This document shows, in pieces, positions 14,440 to 23,243 of a stretch of 64,000 nucleotides of DNA. The position numbers and the translations under genes are program-made. Under the pieces are notes generated by a model, which saw only the letters and a program-made list of their open reading frames with translations, did not search any database and was not told where the DNA came from. Source of the DNA: Pelagibacteraceae bacterium AG-325-E08 (GTDB lineage Bacteria; Pseudomonadota; Alphaproteobacteria; Pelagibacterales; Pelagibacteraceae); NCBI GenBank assembly GCA_003282985.1, contig QBYE01000005.1, forward strand, positions 1 through 64,000, written 5' to 3'. Position 1 is the first letter of the stretch. Each line of letters starts with the position of its first letter.

Positions 14440-15333
14440 ATGGATTTGCCGGTTATTAATCATGAAGATTATTTTGCTAAAATTGGAGATGATCATAAAT
14501 TTCCAATTAATAAATTTAGTGAACTTGCAAAATATCTAATAGATCAAAAGATAGTAAAAGAATTTCATAAACCATATCCATGTTCTAACGAGACCTTAAA
14601 AAGGGCCCATTCGGAAAAATATATTAAAGATATTAAGAATAAAACTTTAGATAAAAATGGAGTAAAAAAAATTGGCTTCCCTTTAGTCGATAGTGTTGTT
14701 CAAAGATCCTTAGTGGCAACTGGGGGAACTGTTTTAGCATCAAAGCTTGCAATTAATTATGGTCTCGCTTGCAATACTGCTGGAGGTAGTCACCATGCAA
14801 ATTTTGAGGGTGGTGCTGGTTATTGTGTTTTTAATGATGTGGCAGTAGCTGCATATTATCTACTTGATAGAGGACTAGCAGGTAGAATTTTAATTGTTGA
14901 TTTAGATGTACATCAAGGAAATGGAAATTCAGATATATTTAAAGGTAATTCAAATGTATTTACTTTTAGCATGCACTCAAAATCAAACTATCCTGCTAAA
15001 AAATCAATAAGTGATCTAGATGTTGAACTTGAGGATAATTTAGAGGACAAACAATATCTTAAAACTCTCAAGTTTTATTTAAATGAGCTAAATGAAGAAA
15101 ATTTTGATTATGTTTTTTATATAGCTGGTGTTGATATTCATCATAACGACCGTTTAGGTAAATTAAAAATTTCTGATGAAGGAATTAAAGAAAGAGATGA
15201 ACTTGTCACAGAAAACTTCTTTTCAAAGGGTATCCCCCTTTGTGGTGTTTTAGGAGGGGGTTATAACAAAGACTTTTATAAATTAGTCGAATTGCACTCA
15301 TTTTTACACCAATCATGTGCTAAATTATTATAA
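14440..15333 (+). CDS. Histone deacetylase-like family protein
   Basis: GGSHHANFEGGAGYCVFNDVAVAA, IVDLDVHQGNG, LGGGYNKDFY motifs; ATG at 14440 preferred over the longer ORF start at 14401. Confidence 0.88.
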   Translation: MDLPVINHEDYFAKIGDDHKFPINKFSELAKYLIDQKIVKEFHKPYPCSNETLKRAHSEKYIKDIKNKTLDKNGVKKIGFPLVDSVVQRSLVATGGTVLASKLAINYGLACNTAGGSHHANFEGGAGYCVFNDVAVAAYYLLDRGLAGRILIVDLDVHQGNGNSDIFKGNSNVFTFSMHSKSNYPAKKSISDLDVELEDNLEDKQYLKTLKFYLNELNEENFDYVFYIAGVDIHHNDRLGKLKISDEGIKERDELVTENFFSKGIPLCGVLGGGYNKDFYKLVELHSFLHQSCAKLL

Positions 15334-15337
15334 TTTT

Positions 15338-15706
15338 ATGGTAAAAAAAAATTCTAATCTAACAGCAGAACAAAAATTAGTAATGTTTGAAGATGGTACT
15401 GAACCACCTGGCACTAGTGAATTAAACAACGAAAAAAGAGAAGGCAGTTATCATTGTGCCAATTGTGGAATAAAATTATTTAATTCAAATAGCAAATATG
15501 AAAGTGGTTCTGGTTGGCCTTCTTTTTATGAGTCTTTACCAGAAGTATTTGAAACTAAAACAGATCATTTATTAGGTTACGCTAGAACAGAGTATCATTG
15601 TAAAAATTGTGGTGGACATCATGGTCACATATTTGAAGATGGACCTCAACCAACTGGAAAAAGATATTGTAATAATGGGATTTGCTTAGTTTTTAAAGAA
15701 AAATAA
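15338..15706 (+). CDS. msrB: Peptide-methionine (R)-S-oxide reductase (MsrB family)
   Basis: Two CxxC pairs (CANCG, CKNCGGHHGHIF), SGSGWPSFYE, RYCNNG; ATG at 15338 preferred. Confidence 0.9.
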   Translation: MVKKNSNLTAEQKLVMFEDGTEPPGTSELNNEKREGSYHCANCGIKLFNSNSKYESGSGWPSFYESLPEVFETKTDHLLGYARTEYHCKNCGGHHGHIFEDGPQPTGKRYCNNGICLVFKEK

Positions 15707-16047
15707 TGATTATTAAGTACATTAGCTTTTTAACTGGAATTATTTGGTCATACTCAATAATAAAAACACAATCAATTTTTAGTAAGAAAGCTGGAATAAT
15801 ATTCAAAATTTTTATTACAAAAGTTTCTTGGCTTACTTTTGTTGTGGCTTGTTACTTCGGTTATAAAAACTTTACGATTAAATCTACTATAATCGGTGTT
15901 ACAATTGGAATTTTGTTAGTAAATATTGGTTTTTATTTACTAAAAAAATATATAAATCAAAAGTTTAACGAAAAACAAATAACAATTTTTAAAAGTTTTT
16001 TTGAATATTCTTTGATTTTTTTAATAGTTTACTTCGTTTTATTTTAA
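15706..16047 (+). CDS. Hypothetical membrane protein
   Basis: 113 aa, several hydrophobic helices; start overlaps the msrB stop (TAATG). Confidence 0.65.
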   Translation: MIIKYISFLTGIIWSYSIIKTQSIFSKKAGIIFKIFITKVSWLTFVVACYFGYKNFTIKSTIIGVTIGILLVNIGFYLLKKYINQKFNEKQITIFKSFFEYSLIFLIVYFVLF

Positions 16048-16293
16048 GAGATCTTTTAATTTATTTTCTTTTTCTAAAGCTCTGACTTCATCGTAGCCAC
16101 CAATGTGTTCTTCATTAAAGAAAATCTGAGGAATTGTTCTTTTCCCATTAGCTTTTTTAATCATTTCATCCATAGCACCATCTATTTTTCCAATATCAAT
16201 TTCATTATAAGTAGCATTATTTCTAGTTAATAATCTTTTAGCTGCATCACAATAATTACAAAATGGACCTGTATAAATTGTTATTTTTTTCAT
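16039..16293 (-). CDS. grxC: Glutaredoxin 3
   Basis: ITIYTGPFCNYCDAAKRLL, RTIPQIFFNEEHIGGYDEV. Confidence 0.93.
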   Translation of the reverse strand: MKKITIYTGPFCNYCDAAKRLLTRNNATYNEIDIGKIDGAMDEMIKKANGKRTIPQIFFNEEHIGGYDEVRALEKENKLKDLLK

Positions 16294-16296
16294 TGT

Positions 16297-16593
16297 TTAA
16301 AGATAGTCACCTTTTTTTATTTTACTAGTAATTTGTTTTCTAGAGTATTCAAACTTTTTTCTATGCTTTATACTTTTTTGATTTACTCTTTTTCTCCATA
16401 ATCTAAATGATGATGGTTTGAGAGATCGTCTCATTATTTTAATTACATCAGATTCTTTGTAACCAGTTTTTTTTTCAATTTCCTCAAAAGTGATTCTATC
16501 TGCCCAAGCAGCCCAGATGACCCAATCTGGACTTTCAACATTTGGCTCAGGATTTTTGACTCGGGTAATTGGGGTGTGACCTTTTTTTTTCAT
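16297..16593 (-). CDS. TIGR03643/DUF2805-like conserved protein
   Basis: WVIWAAWADRITFEEIEKKTGYKESDVIKIMRRSLKPSSFRLWRKRV matches my recollection of this family. Confidence 0.8.
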   Translation of the reverse strand: MKKKGHTPITRVKNPEPNVESPDWVIWAAWADRITFEEIEKKTGYKESDVIKIMRRSLKPSSFRLWRKRVNQKSIKHRKKFEYSRKQITSKIKKGDYL

Positions 16594-16655
16594 AAATTCC
16601 TTATATTTGAAAAAAATCGATAATGCATTTTTTTTCAGATCTGATATATTATTAT

Positions 16656-16710
16656 AGATAGTCCTTCTTAGCCATCTTTAGCTCCCGGTTTTTAAGGGCT
16701 ATCTTTTTTT
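16656..16710 (+). ncRNA. Candidate structured leader / attenuator or small RNA with terminator-like hairpin abutting a LysE-family start codon
   Basis: 11-bp stem agatagtcctt (16656-16666) / aagggctatct (16694-16704) with one U-G wobble, 27-nt loop, U tract to 16710; CDS starts at 16713. Confidence 0.5.
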
Positions 16711-16712
16711 AA

Positions 16713-17327
16713 ATGCTCCCCTTAAATTATTTTCTTTTTTTACAGATTATAATTTTTCTTTTTATCACACCTGGTACTCCTAGAATTGTTATTATCTCAT
16801 ATTCAATGAATTACGGAGTTCAAAAATGTATTTGGACTGCATTAGGAGATATTACCGCAAACTTAATTCAAGCTACTTTAGTTATATTTGTTTTGGGTAG
16901 TTTTTTTTCGGATAACCCAAATTTTTTAAGTATATTAAAATGGATAGGTGTAATTTATTTACTTTATTTAGCTTATGATGTTTACAAAACAGCGCCAAAG
17001 AATATTAATTCAGATGTGATTTCTTCAAAAAGTTTTTTTTCTTTTTTTAAAGATGGTTTTTTAGTTGCAGGTACAAGTCCAAAGGCTTGGTTGTTTTTTC
17101 CATTAATATTCCCACAGTTTATAGATTTTAATTCAAATTATGTTGTTCAATTTTTTATTTTAATAACAACTTATGTAGTTTTAGATTTTTTATCTTTGAT
17201 TGGTTACGCTTTACTTGCACAAAAACTTATTACTTGGATAAAAACAAATCCAAAAACAATTAATACAATCTCAGCGAGTGTTTTAGTTCTAATTGCTCTA
17301 ATAATTATTATTTCACAACAATATTAA
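16713..17327 (+). CDS. LysE/RhtB-family amino acid exporter
   Basis: LysE-type N-terminus (FLFITPGTPRIVIISYSMNYG), 6 TM-like segments. Confidence 0.8.
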   Translation: MLPLNYFLFLQIIIFLFITPGTPRIVIISYSMNYGVQKCIWTALGDITANLIQATLVIFVLGSFFSDNPNFLSILKWIGVIYLLYLAYDVYKTAPKNINSDVISSKSFFSFFKDGFLVAGTSPKAWLFFPLIFPQFIDFNSNYVVQFFILITTYVVLDFLSLIGYALLAQKLITWIKTNPKTINTISASVLVLIALIIIISQQY

Positions 17328-17352
17328 AAAAACTTATTGCACCTTTTGTCTC

Positions 17353-17381
17353 TTGCAAAACAACTGTTTTCTTTATTTAAT
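17353..17381 (+). promoter_or_regulatory. Candidate sigma70-type promoter for the substrate-binding protein gene at 17417
   Basis: TTGCAA - 17 nt - TTTAAT upstream of the SD-containing start (aacaagggaaataaaatg). Confidence 0.4.
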
Positions 17382-17416
17382 TAGTAATTAATTAATTAAT
17401 TAACAAGGGAAATAAA

Positions 17417-18658
17417 ATGAAAATAAATAAAATAATCTTAAGTTTTATTTCTGCAATAGCATTATTATTATCTACTTCAGTAACATCTTTTGCAAAAGTT
17501 GTTGGTGATAAGATAGTTTTAGGTTCTGCTATTTCATTAACTGGAAAATATTCCTCAAATGGTGTTCACACTCAAAACGGTTATAATATGGCCGTTGACA
17601 GAATCAACAGCATGGGTGGAGTTAAAGTTGGTGGAAAAACTTATAAGTTTGAAATCATTTATTATGATGATGAGTCAAACCCAAAAAGAGCAGCACAACT
17701 TGCAGAAAGATTAATCTCACAAGATGGTGTTGAGTTTATGCTTGGCCCATACAGTTCTGGATTAACAAAAGCAATCGCTCCAGTAACAGAAAAATATGGT
17801 GTACCAATGGTAGAAGCTAATGGTGCATCTAGATCATTATTTACAAAAGGATATAAATATTTATTTGCAGTGCTTGCACCAGCAAATTTATATCTAGATG
17901 TAGCGATTGATTTAGCTGTTGAAAAGAACGGTGGCAAGCCTGTAAAAATAGCACAAGCTTTTGAACAAGATGCTTTCTCACAAGATGTGAGATTAGGTAT
18001 TTTAGAAGCTGCTGAAAGAACAGGTTCAAAAATCATTATTGATGACAAGTTACCAAAAGAACTAAATGATATGGCTGCAACTTTAGCTAAAGTTAAAGCT
18101 GTAAAACCAGATGTTCTTGTAGTTTCAGGTCATACAAAAGGTGCATTAACTGCAATCAGACAAATAGCTGAGATGAAAGTTGATGTTCCAATGTTAGCAA
18201 TGACTCACTGTGATGCTGCAAAATTATCTAAGCAACATGGTAAAAATTCTGAGTATGCATTATGTGCATCTCAATGGCATAAGACTCTATCTTACAAAGA
18301 TAAGTTCTTTGGAAATGGAATGAAATATGCTGCTGACTTTGAAAAAGAGTTCAAATATGACCCACCATATCAAGCGGCTGAGTCATCTGCAGCTTTATTA
18401 GTTTTTAAAGATGCATTTGAAAGAGCAAATTCTTTTGATAAGAAAAAAGTAAGAGATGCTCTAGCAGCTACTAATATGCAAACTTTTTATGGAAACATAA
18501 AATTTGCACCTGGTGGTCAAAATGTTGACAAGCCAATGGTATTATTCCAAGTTATGTGTAATGCTGATGGAAGTAAGTGTGAAAATAAAGTTGTAGCTCC
18601 AACTAAATGGGCTTCAGCTAAATTGATCCACCCAATTCCAAGCTGGTCAGAAAGATAA
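17417..18658 (+). CDS. Branched-chain-amino-acid-type ABC transporter substrate-binding protein (LivK-like)
   Basis: Signal peptide; type I periplasmic binding protein (VLGSAISLTGKYSSNGVHTQNGY...); upstream of livHMGF-like genes. Confidence 0.9.
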   Translation: MKINKIILSFISAIALLLSTSVTSFAKVVGDKIVLGSAISLTGKYSSNGVHTQNGYNMAVDRINSMGGVKVGGKTYKFEIIYYDDESNPKRAAQLAERLISQDGVEFMLGPYSSGLTKAIAPVTEKYGVPMVEANGASRSLFTKGYKYLFAVLAPANLYLDVAIDLAVEKNGGKPVKIAQAFEQDAFSQDVRLGILEAAERTGSKIIIDDKLPKELNDMAATLAKVKAVKPDVLVVSGHTKGALTAIRQIAEMKVDVPMLAMTHCDAAKLSKQHGKNSEYALCASQWHKTLSYKDKFFGNGMKYAADFEKEFKYDPPYQAAESSAALLVFKDAFERANSFDKKKVRDALAATNMQTFYGNIKFAPGGQNVDKPMVLFQVMCNADGSKCENKVVAPTKWASAKLIHPIPSWSER

Positions 18659-18671
18659 TATCTAATATTTG

Positions 18672-18706
18672 AAATGCCCCCTAGTTCTAGGGGGCATTTT
18701 TTTATA
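18672..18706 (+). terminator. Intrinsic terminator / hairpin between the LivK-like and LivH-like genes
   Basis: aaatgccccct-agttct-agggggcatttttttt: perfect GC-rich stem plus U tract. Confidence 0.9.
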
Positions 18707-18720
18707 ACAGTATCTAAATT

Positions 18721-19614
18721 ATGGATTTTTTAATATTCCAAGTTCCAATGTTAACTCTACAAGCAACGCTTGATGGAATTCTATTAGGAATATTATTTGC
18801 ATTAATTGCTTACGGTATGGCTCTTCAATGGGGAGTCATGAATATTATCAATATTGCTCAAGGTGATTTAGTTATTTTAGGTGGATACATTGCTTACTTT
18901 ATGTATCTGTGGGGAATTCATCCTGCATGGGGAGTGATTGTTTCACCATTTATAATGTATTTTGTGGGGGTAGGAATTTATAAATTGGTTATTAATAAAG
19001 TAGTGGATAGAGATCTATTTATCTCAATTCTAGCAACATTTGGAATAAGTATTTTATTTATGCAATTAATGAACTTTGCATTTGGTGCTGATGTTGTTCT
19101 TGCAAACTCTGGCTATGGAACAACAATGTTATTTGATAACTCCGTAACATTGCCAAATTCTAAAATATTTTCAGCATTCATTAGTATTGTTTTTGCAATA
19201 GGTTTAGTTGTTTATATGAAAAAATCTAAACTTGGCAGAGCAATTAGAGCTACAGCTCAAAATGCGCGTGCAGCAAAGATTTTAGGTGTTGATACAGAAA
19301 AAGTTTATGCTGCTACATTTGGTATTAATGCTGCTTTATGTGGTGTTGCTGGAGCTTTAATATCAATTACTTTTACAATTCATCCTTACATGGGATTACC
19401 TTATACAATTAGATCTTTTATGATTGTGATTGTCGCGGGATTAGGAAATCTTCCTGGTGTAGCAATGTCAGGAATGGGACTAGGAGTTTTTGAAGAATTT
19501 GCTGATTATATTTTAGGTACAGAATTTAGAATTGGTTCAGTATTTTTATTATTAGTTTTGATTTTAGTTTATAGAAGATTTAAATTATCAAGAAAAAGAG
19601 AGTATTTAAAATAA
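18721..19614 (+). CDS. livH: LivH-type ABC permease
   Basis: GILLGILFALIAYGMALQWGVMNIINIAQGDLVILGGY; polytopic. Confidence 0.9.
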   Translation: MDFLIFQVPMLTLQATLDGILLGILFALIAYGMALQWGVMNIINIAQGDLVILGGYIAYFMYLWGIHPAWGVIVSPFIMYFVGVGIYKLVINKVVDRDLFISILATFGISILFMQLMNFAFGADVVLANSGYGTTMLFDNSVTLPNSKIFSAFISIVFAIGLVVYMKKSKLGRAIRATAQNARAAKILGVDTEKVYAATFGINAALCGVAGALISITFTIHPYMGLPYTIRSFMIVIVAGLGNLPGVAMSGMGLGVFEEFADYILGTEFRIGSVFLLLVLILVYRRFKLSRKREYLK

Positions 19615-20663
19615 TGAATAAGAATATTATTTTATATGCAGCATTGTTAATTTTTGGATTAGCTGCGCCATTTATATTTCCAGCTTTTAAAGTTCAACTA
19701 TCAATACTATGTGTTTTAATTGTTTTAGCTCTTACTTGGAATATTCAAGGTGGGGAAATGGGTTACAACACCTTTGGAAATATACTATTTTATGGACTTG
19801 GAATGTACCTTTGTGCATCAGTTCAAGTGGGAATGTTTTTTCCACTAGCTGAATGGACTGAAAGTGGTGGGGAGAAAACATTTGTACATACTCCAACTCA
19901 ATTTTTTCAAGGAATGGCTATGGGTCTTGTTGTTGCTGCAGTAATCCCAACAATTGTTGCTGGATTAATTGGTTACTCAATTTTAGGATTAAGAGGCCAT
20001 TACTTTGCAATTTGCACTTTAGGTTTAGGAGTTGCAGCTGGTGAGATTTCAGGTGGTATAGAAATTATAGGAGCTGGACAAGGTTTTACAACTCCACCTT
20101 TCCCAGATGTAGGAAGCTTGGAAGCAAGAGGTGAATTCTTTTACTTCTTGAGTTTCATGGCAGTTGTTTTGACTTTTATTACAGTCAAATCAATTTATTC
20201 AACAAGATTTAAATTAATACTAAATGCAATAAGAGACAATGAAGACAAAGCTGAGGCAATGGGAATTCAAACAATGAAATATAAAATTATTGGTTGGATG
20301 ATATCTGCATTTTTTTGTGGACTAGCTGGAGGAATTATGGGTGGTCTAGTTGGTTATATAGACTCAACTGATGTTGCATTTGATGGAAGAGAGATGGGAG
20401 TGTTCATGGTCTTGATGGCTATCTTAGGTGGAAAAGGAACTTTATGGGGACCTGTTATTGGAGCAACTGTATTTCATATCTTCAAAGAAGGTTTTTGGAC
20501 ATTCTTCTTAGGTTGGCAATATGTTGCACTAGGAGTTCTTATAGTTGTAATTGTAATTTATTTCCCGGAAGGAATAATGGGATGGTTAAGAGAGAAATAC
20601 CCAGAGAGATTTGGGGAAGTAGTTGATGAAGCAGATCGAAAAGCGCAGGTAGAATTAAAATGA
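19614..20663 (+). CDS. livM: LivM-type ABC permease
   Basis: LTWNIQGGEMGYNTFGNILFYGLGMY, RDNEDKAEAMGIQTMKYKIIGW motifs. Confidence 0.9.
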   Translation: MNKNIILYAALLIFGLAAPFIFPAFKVQLSILCVLIVLALTWNIQGGEMGYNTFGNILFYGLGMYLCASVQVGMFFPLAEWTESGGEKTFVHTPTQFFQGMAMGLVVAAVIPTIVAGLIGYSILGLRGHYFAICTLGLGVAAGEISGGIEIIGAGQGFTTPPFPDVGSLEARGEFFYFLSFMAVVLTFITVKSIYSTRFKLILNAIRDNEDKAEAMGIQTMKYKIIGWMISAFFCGLAGGIMGGLVGYIDSTDVAFDGREMGVFMVLMAILGGKGTLWGPVIGATVFHIFKEGFWTFFLGWQYVALGVLIVVIVIYFPEGIMGWLREKYPERFGEVVDEADRKAQVELK

Positions 20664-21400
20664 GTATTTTAGAAGTTAGTAATGTAAGTAAATCATTTGG
20701 TGGTGTAAAAGCCAATGTTGACATTTCAATGAAAGTTGAGAAAGGAAAAATTGTTGGTCTAATAGGACCAAATGGTTCAGGTAAAACAACTTTATTTAAT
20801 TCTATTGTCGGCACTTATCCAATCGATAACGGATCAATTAAATTTAATGAGAAAGAAGTATCAGAATTACCTGTTCCAGTAATAGCAAAACTTGGTTTAT
20901 TAAGAACATTTCAACAAACTAGAATTTATGGAAAATTAAATTGTGTAGAGAATATGCTAATTAGTCATAAAGGAAGTGACGCAAGCTTATTCACAATTTT
21001 TTCAAAAATTCCAAAAGACTTAACAGAAAAGGCAGAAAATTTATTAAATTTTGTTGGATTATATCAAAAACGAAACTTAAGAGCTGGCGATTTATCTTTT
21101 GGACAACAAAAATTATTAGAATTAGCAATGGCGCTTATGAATGAACCTGAAATGTTGCTATTAGATGAACCAACCGCTGGTATCAATCCTACTTTAATAA
21201 ATGGAATTATAGATAGATTAATTAAAGTTAATCAAGATTTTGGTATTACACTTTTAGTTATCGAACATAATATGAAAGTAATTATGCAATTAGCTGAAGA
21301 TATTTTTTGTTTAGCACATGGCAAGATGCTTGCAAATGGATCACCAGATGAAATTAAAAATGATAAGCGTGTTATCGATGCTTATTTGGGAGCACAATAA
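20660..21400 (+). CDS. livG: LivG-type ABC ATPase
   Basis: Walker A GPNGSGKTT, LSFGQQKLLELA, Walker B LLLDEPTAG. Confidence 0.92.
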   Translation: MSILEVSNVSKSFGGVKANVDISMKVEKGKIVGLIGPNGSGKTTLFNSIVGTYPIDNGSIKFNEKEVSELPVPVIAKLGLLRTFQQTRIYGKLNCVENMLISHKGSDASLFTIFSKIPKDLTEKAENLLNFVGLYQKRNLRAGDLSFGQQKLLELAMALMNEPEMLLLDEPTAGINPTLINGIIDRLIKVNQDFGITLLVIEHNMKVIMQLAEDIFCLAHGKMLANGSPDEIKNDKRVIDAYLGAQ

Positions 21401-22185
21401 TGTCAAATCAATATGAAGTTTTGGGTAAAGCTCCTGTTGCTGAGGATTTAAAGAACCTATCTCCTAATGATGTTCATTTAACAATAAAGAATCTCAATGC
21501 TGGTTATGGTAAAATGGAAATACTTCATAATTTTGAACTTTTTGTAAGTAAGGCACAATCACTTTGTTTAATAGGTCCTAACGGAGCAGGAAAATCCACA
21601 ATACTCCATTCAATTTATGGATTTACAAATATTTTTTCTGGAAAAATAGAAATAGATGGAAAAGAAATTACAAATCTTTCTCCTGCTGAAAAACTTAAAT
21701 CAGTTGGAATAGCCTATATTCTTCAGGATAATTCAGTTTTTCCAGATATGACAGTAGAAGAAAATTTATTAATGGGCGGGTTTATTAAAGATAAAACAGA
21801 AGAGTCTTATGAAGAAGCAGAAAAAATTCTTCAAAAATATGAAAGATTAGGAAATAGAAGATATCAACCAGCAAAAGTATTATCTGGGGGAGAAAGAAGA
21901 TTATTGGAAATTTCTAGAGCATTAGTGATGAAACCATCAGTTTTATTAGTTGATGAACCATCAATTGGTTTAGAGCCTAGATATATAGATATGGTATTTG
22001 AAATTTTGAGAGATCTACAACAGAATGAAAAAAAAACTATTATTCTTGTAGAGCAGAATGCAAAAAAAGGTCTTGAGTTTGCAGATATTGGTTATGTTTT
22101 GGTTTCTGGACAAACTGCAATAGCTGGTAAAGGAGACGATCTTTTAAATAATCCTGATGTCGGTCGCTTATTTTTAGGCGGTTAA
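21400..22185 (+). CDS. livF: LivF-type ABC ATPase
   Basis: GPNGAGKST, LSGGERRLLEISRAL, LVDEPSIGL. Confidence 0.92.
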   Translation: MSNQYEVLGKAPVAEDLKNLSPNDVHLTIKNLNAGYGKMEILHNFELFVSKAQSLCLIGPNGAGKSTILHSIYGFTNIFSGKIEIDGKEITNLSPAEKLKSVGIAYILQDNSVFPDMTVEENLLMGGFIKDKTEESYEEAEKILQKYERLGNRRYQPAKVLSGGERRLLEISRALVMKPSVLLVDEPSIGLEPRYIDMVFEILRDLQQNEKKTIILVEQNAKKGLEFADIGYVLVSGQTAIAGKGDDLLNNPDVGRLFLGG

Positions 22186-22889
22186 TGATTAAAAAAGAAT
22201 TATTTTTTAGAGGATTTAAATCAATTTTAAAACCTGATAGTCCCGCAATAGCACTAGGATGTTGTTTCATCGCTATTGGTGCGCTTCTTAAAAATATAGG
22301 TTTTAATATTCAGGAAAGCATTTTTTCTACAATGTTAATTTATGCTTTACCAGGCTCATTAGTCATGGCTGAGTCAATTTTAGTAGGTGCTTCGTTGCTA
22401 AGTATTTTTATTGCAGTTTGGTTTGTTAATGCAAGACTTTATCCAATGGCAGTTTCTTTATTCCCTTTGATGATGGATGAAAAACAACCAAAATGGAAAT
22501 ATTATTTATCTTGTCATTTCATTGCTGTCTCAGCTTGGTTAATTATGAAAAGTAACTATGAGACGATTGAAAAAAAAGATCGAGTTGATTTCTGGATAGG
22601 CATAGGTTCTGCAACATGGAGTGTTGCAGTTGTGTCAACAATTCTTGGTTTTTATTTATCTGATTATCTAAATAAAGATATGTTAATGGGTTTAGCTATT
22701 TTAAATCCAATCTATTTTACATGTATGTTGGTAGGAGCGATGAAAACAATTCAAATTAGTTTATCAGTTATCCTTGGAGGAATATTAGGTCCGTTTTTTT
22801 ATTTTTTTTCACCAGAATGGTCAATTTTACTTGGAGGATTAATTGCAGGATCGATATCTTATTTAATTGGAGAAAAAAATGTCAATTAA
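22185..22889 (+). CDS. azlC: AzlC-family branched-chain amino acid exporter subunit
   Basis: FRGFKSILKPDSPAIALGCCFIAIGALLKNIGF...; followed by an AzlD-sized membrane protein. Confidence 0.82.
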   Translation: MIKKELFFRGFKSILKPDSPAIALGCCFIAIGALLKNIGFNIQESIFSTMLIYALPGSLVMAESILVGASLLSIFIAVWFVNARLYPMAVSLFPLMMDEKQPKWKYYLSCHFIAVSAWLIMKSNYETIEKKDRVDFWIGIGSATWSVAVVSTILGFYLSDYLNKDMLMGLAILNPIYFTCMLVGAMKTIQISLSVILGGILGPFFYFFSPEWSILLGGLIAGSISYLIGEKNVN

Positions 22890-23202
22890 TATTCTATTAT
22901 CAATAATTGTAACTTCATTGGCAACTTATATATCAAGATTCTTAGGAGTTTTGTCATCAATTAGAATTAAAGAAACTTCAAAAATATTTCGTTGGTTCAA
23001 TTGTTTGGCTTATTCAACACTAGCAGCGCTTATTGCACGAACTATAATATTTCCTGTTGGGGCGTTATCTGACGCAAGTTATTTAAGTAGAATTTTAGTT
23101 GTCATGTTGAGTTTAGGGATTTTTTTTGTTACAAAAAAAAACTTTGTTTACCCTACAGTATTTTCAGCAATTGCAATGAGCTTAATTAATAATTATTTTT
23201 AA
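22879..23202 (+). CDS. azlD: AzlD-family membrane protein
   Basis: Small polytopic protein, SLATYISRFLGV...FNCLAYSTLAALIARTI; overlaps azlC. Confidence 0.8.
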   Translation: MSINILLSIIVTSLATYISRFLGVLSSIRIKETSKIFRWFNCLAYSTLAALIARTIIFPVGALSDASYLSRILVVMLSLGIFFVTKKNFVYPTVFSAIAMSLINNYF

Positions 23203-23243
23203 GACTTTAAAAACTTGTTATAATTGGATAAATTATTTTAATT

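Noticed and set aside
17381-17404. TTAA/attaattaatt tandem repeat upstream of the first LivK-like gene
   Set aside because: Simple AT-rich microrepeat next to a promoter-like region; no evidence for a CRISPR or recognised regulatory repeat.
17662-18048. 128-aa minus-strand ORF inside the first LivK-like gene
   Set aside because: Shadow ORF antisense to a clear coding gene; no recognisable motifs or start signals.
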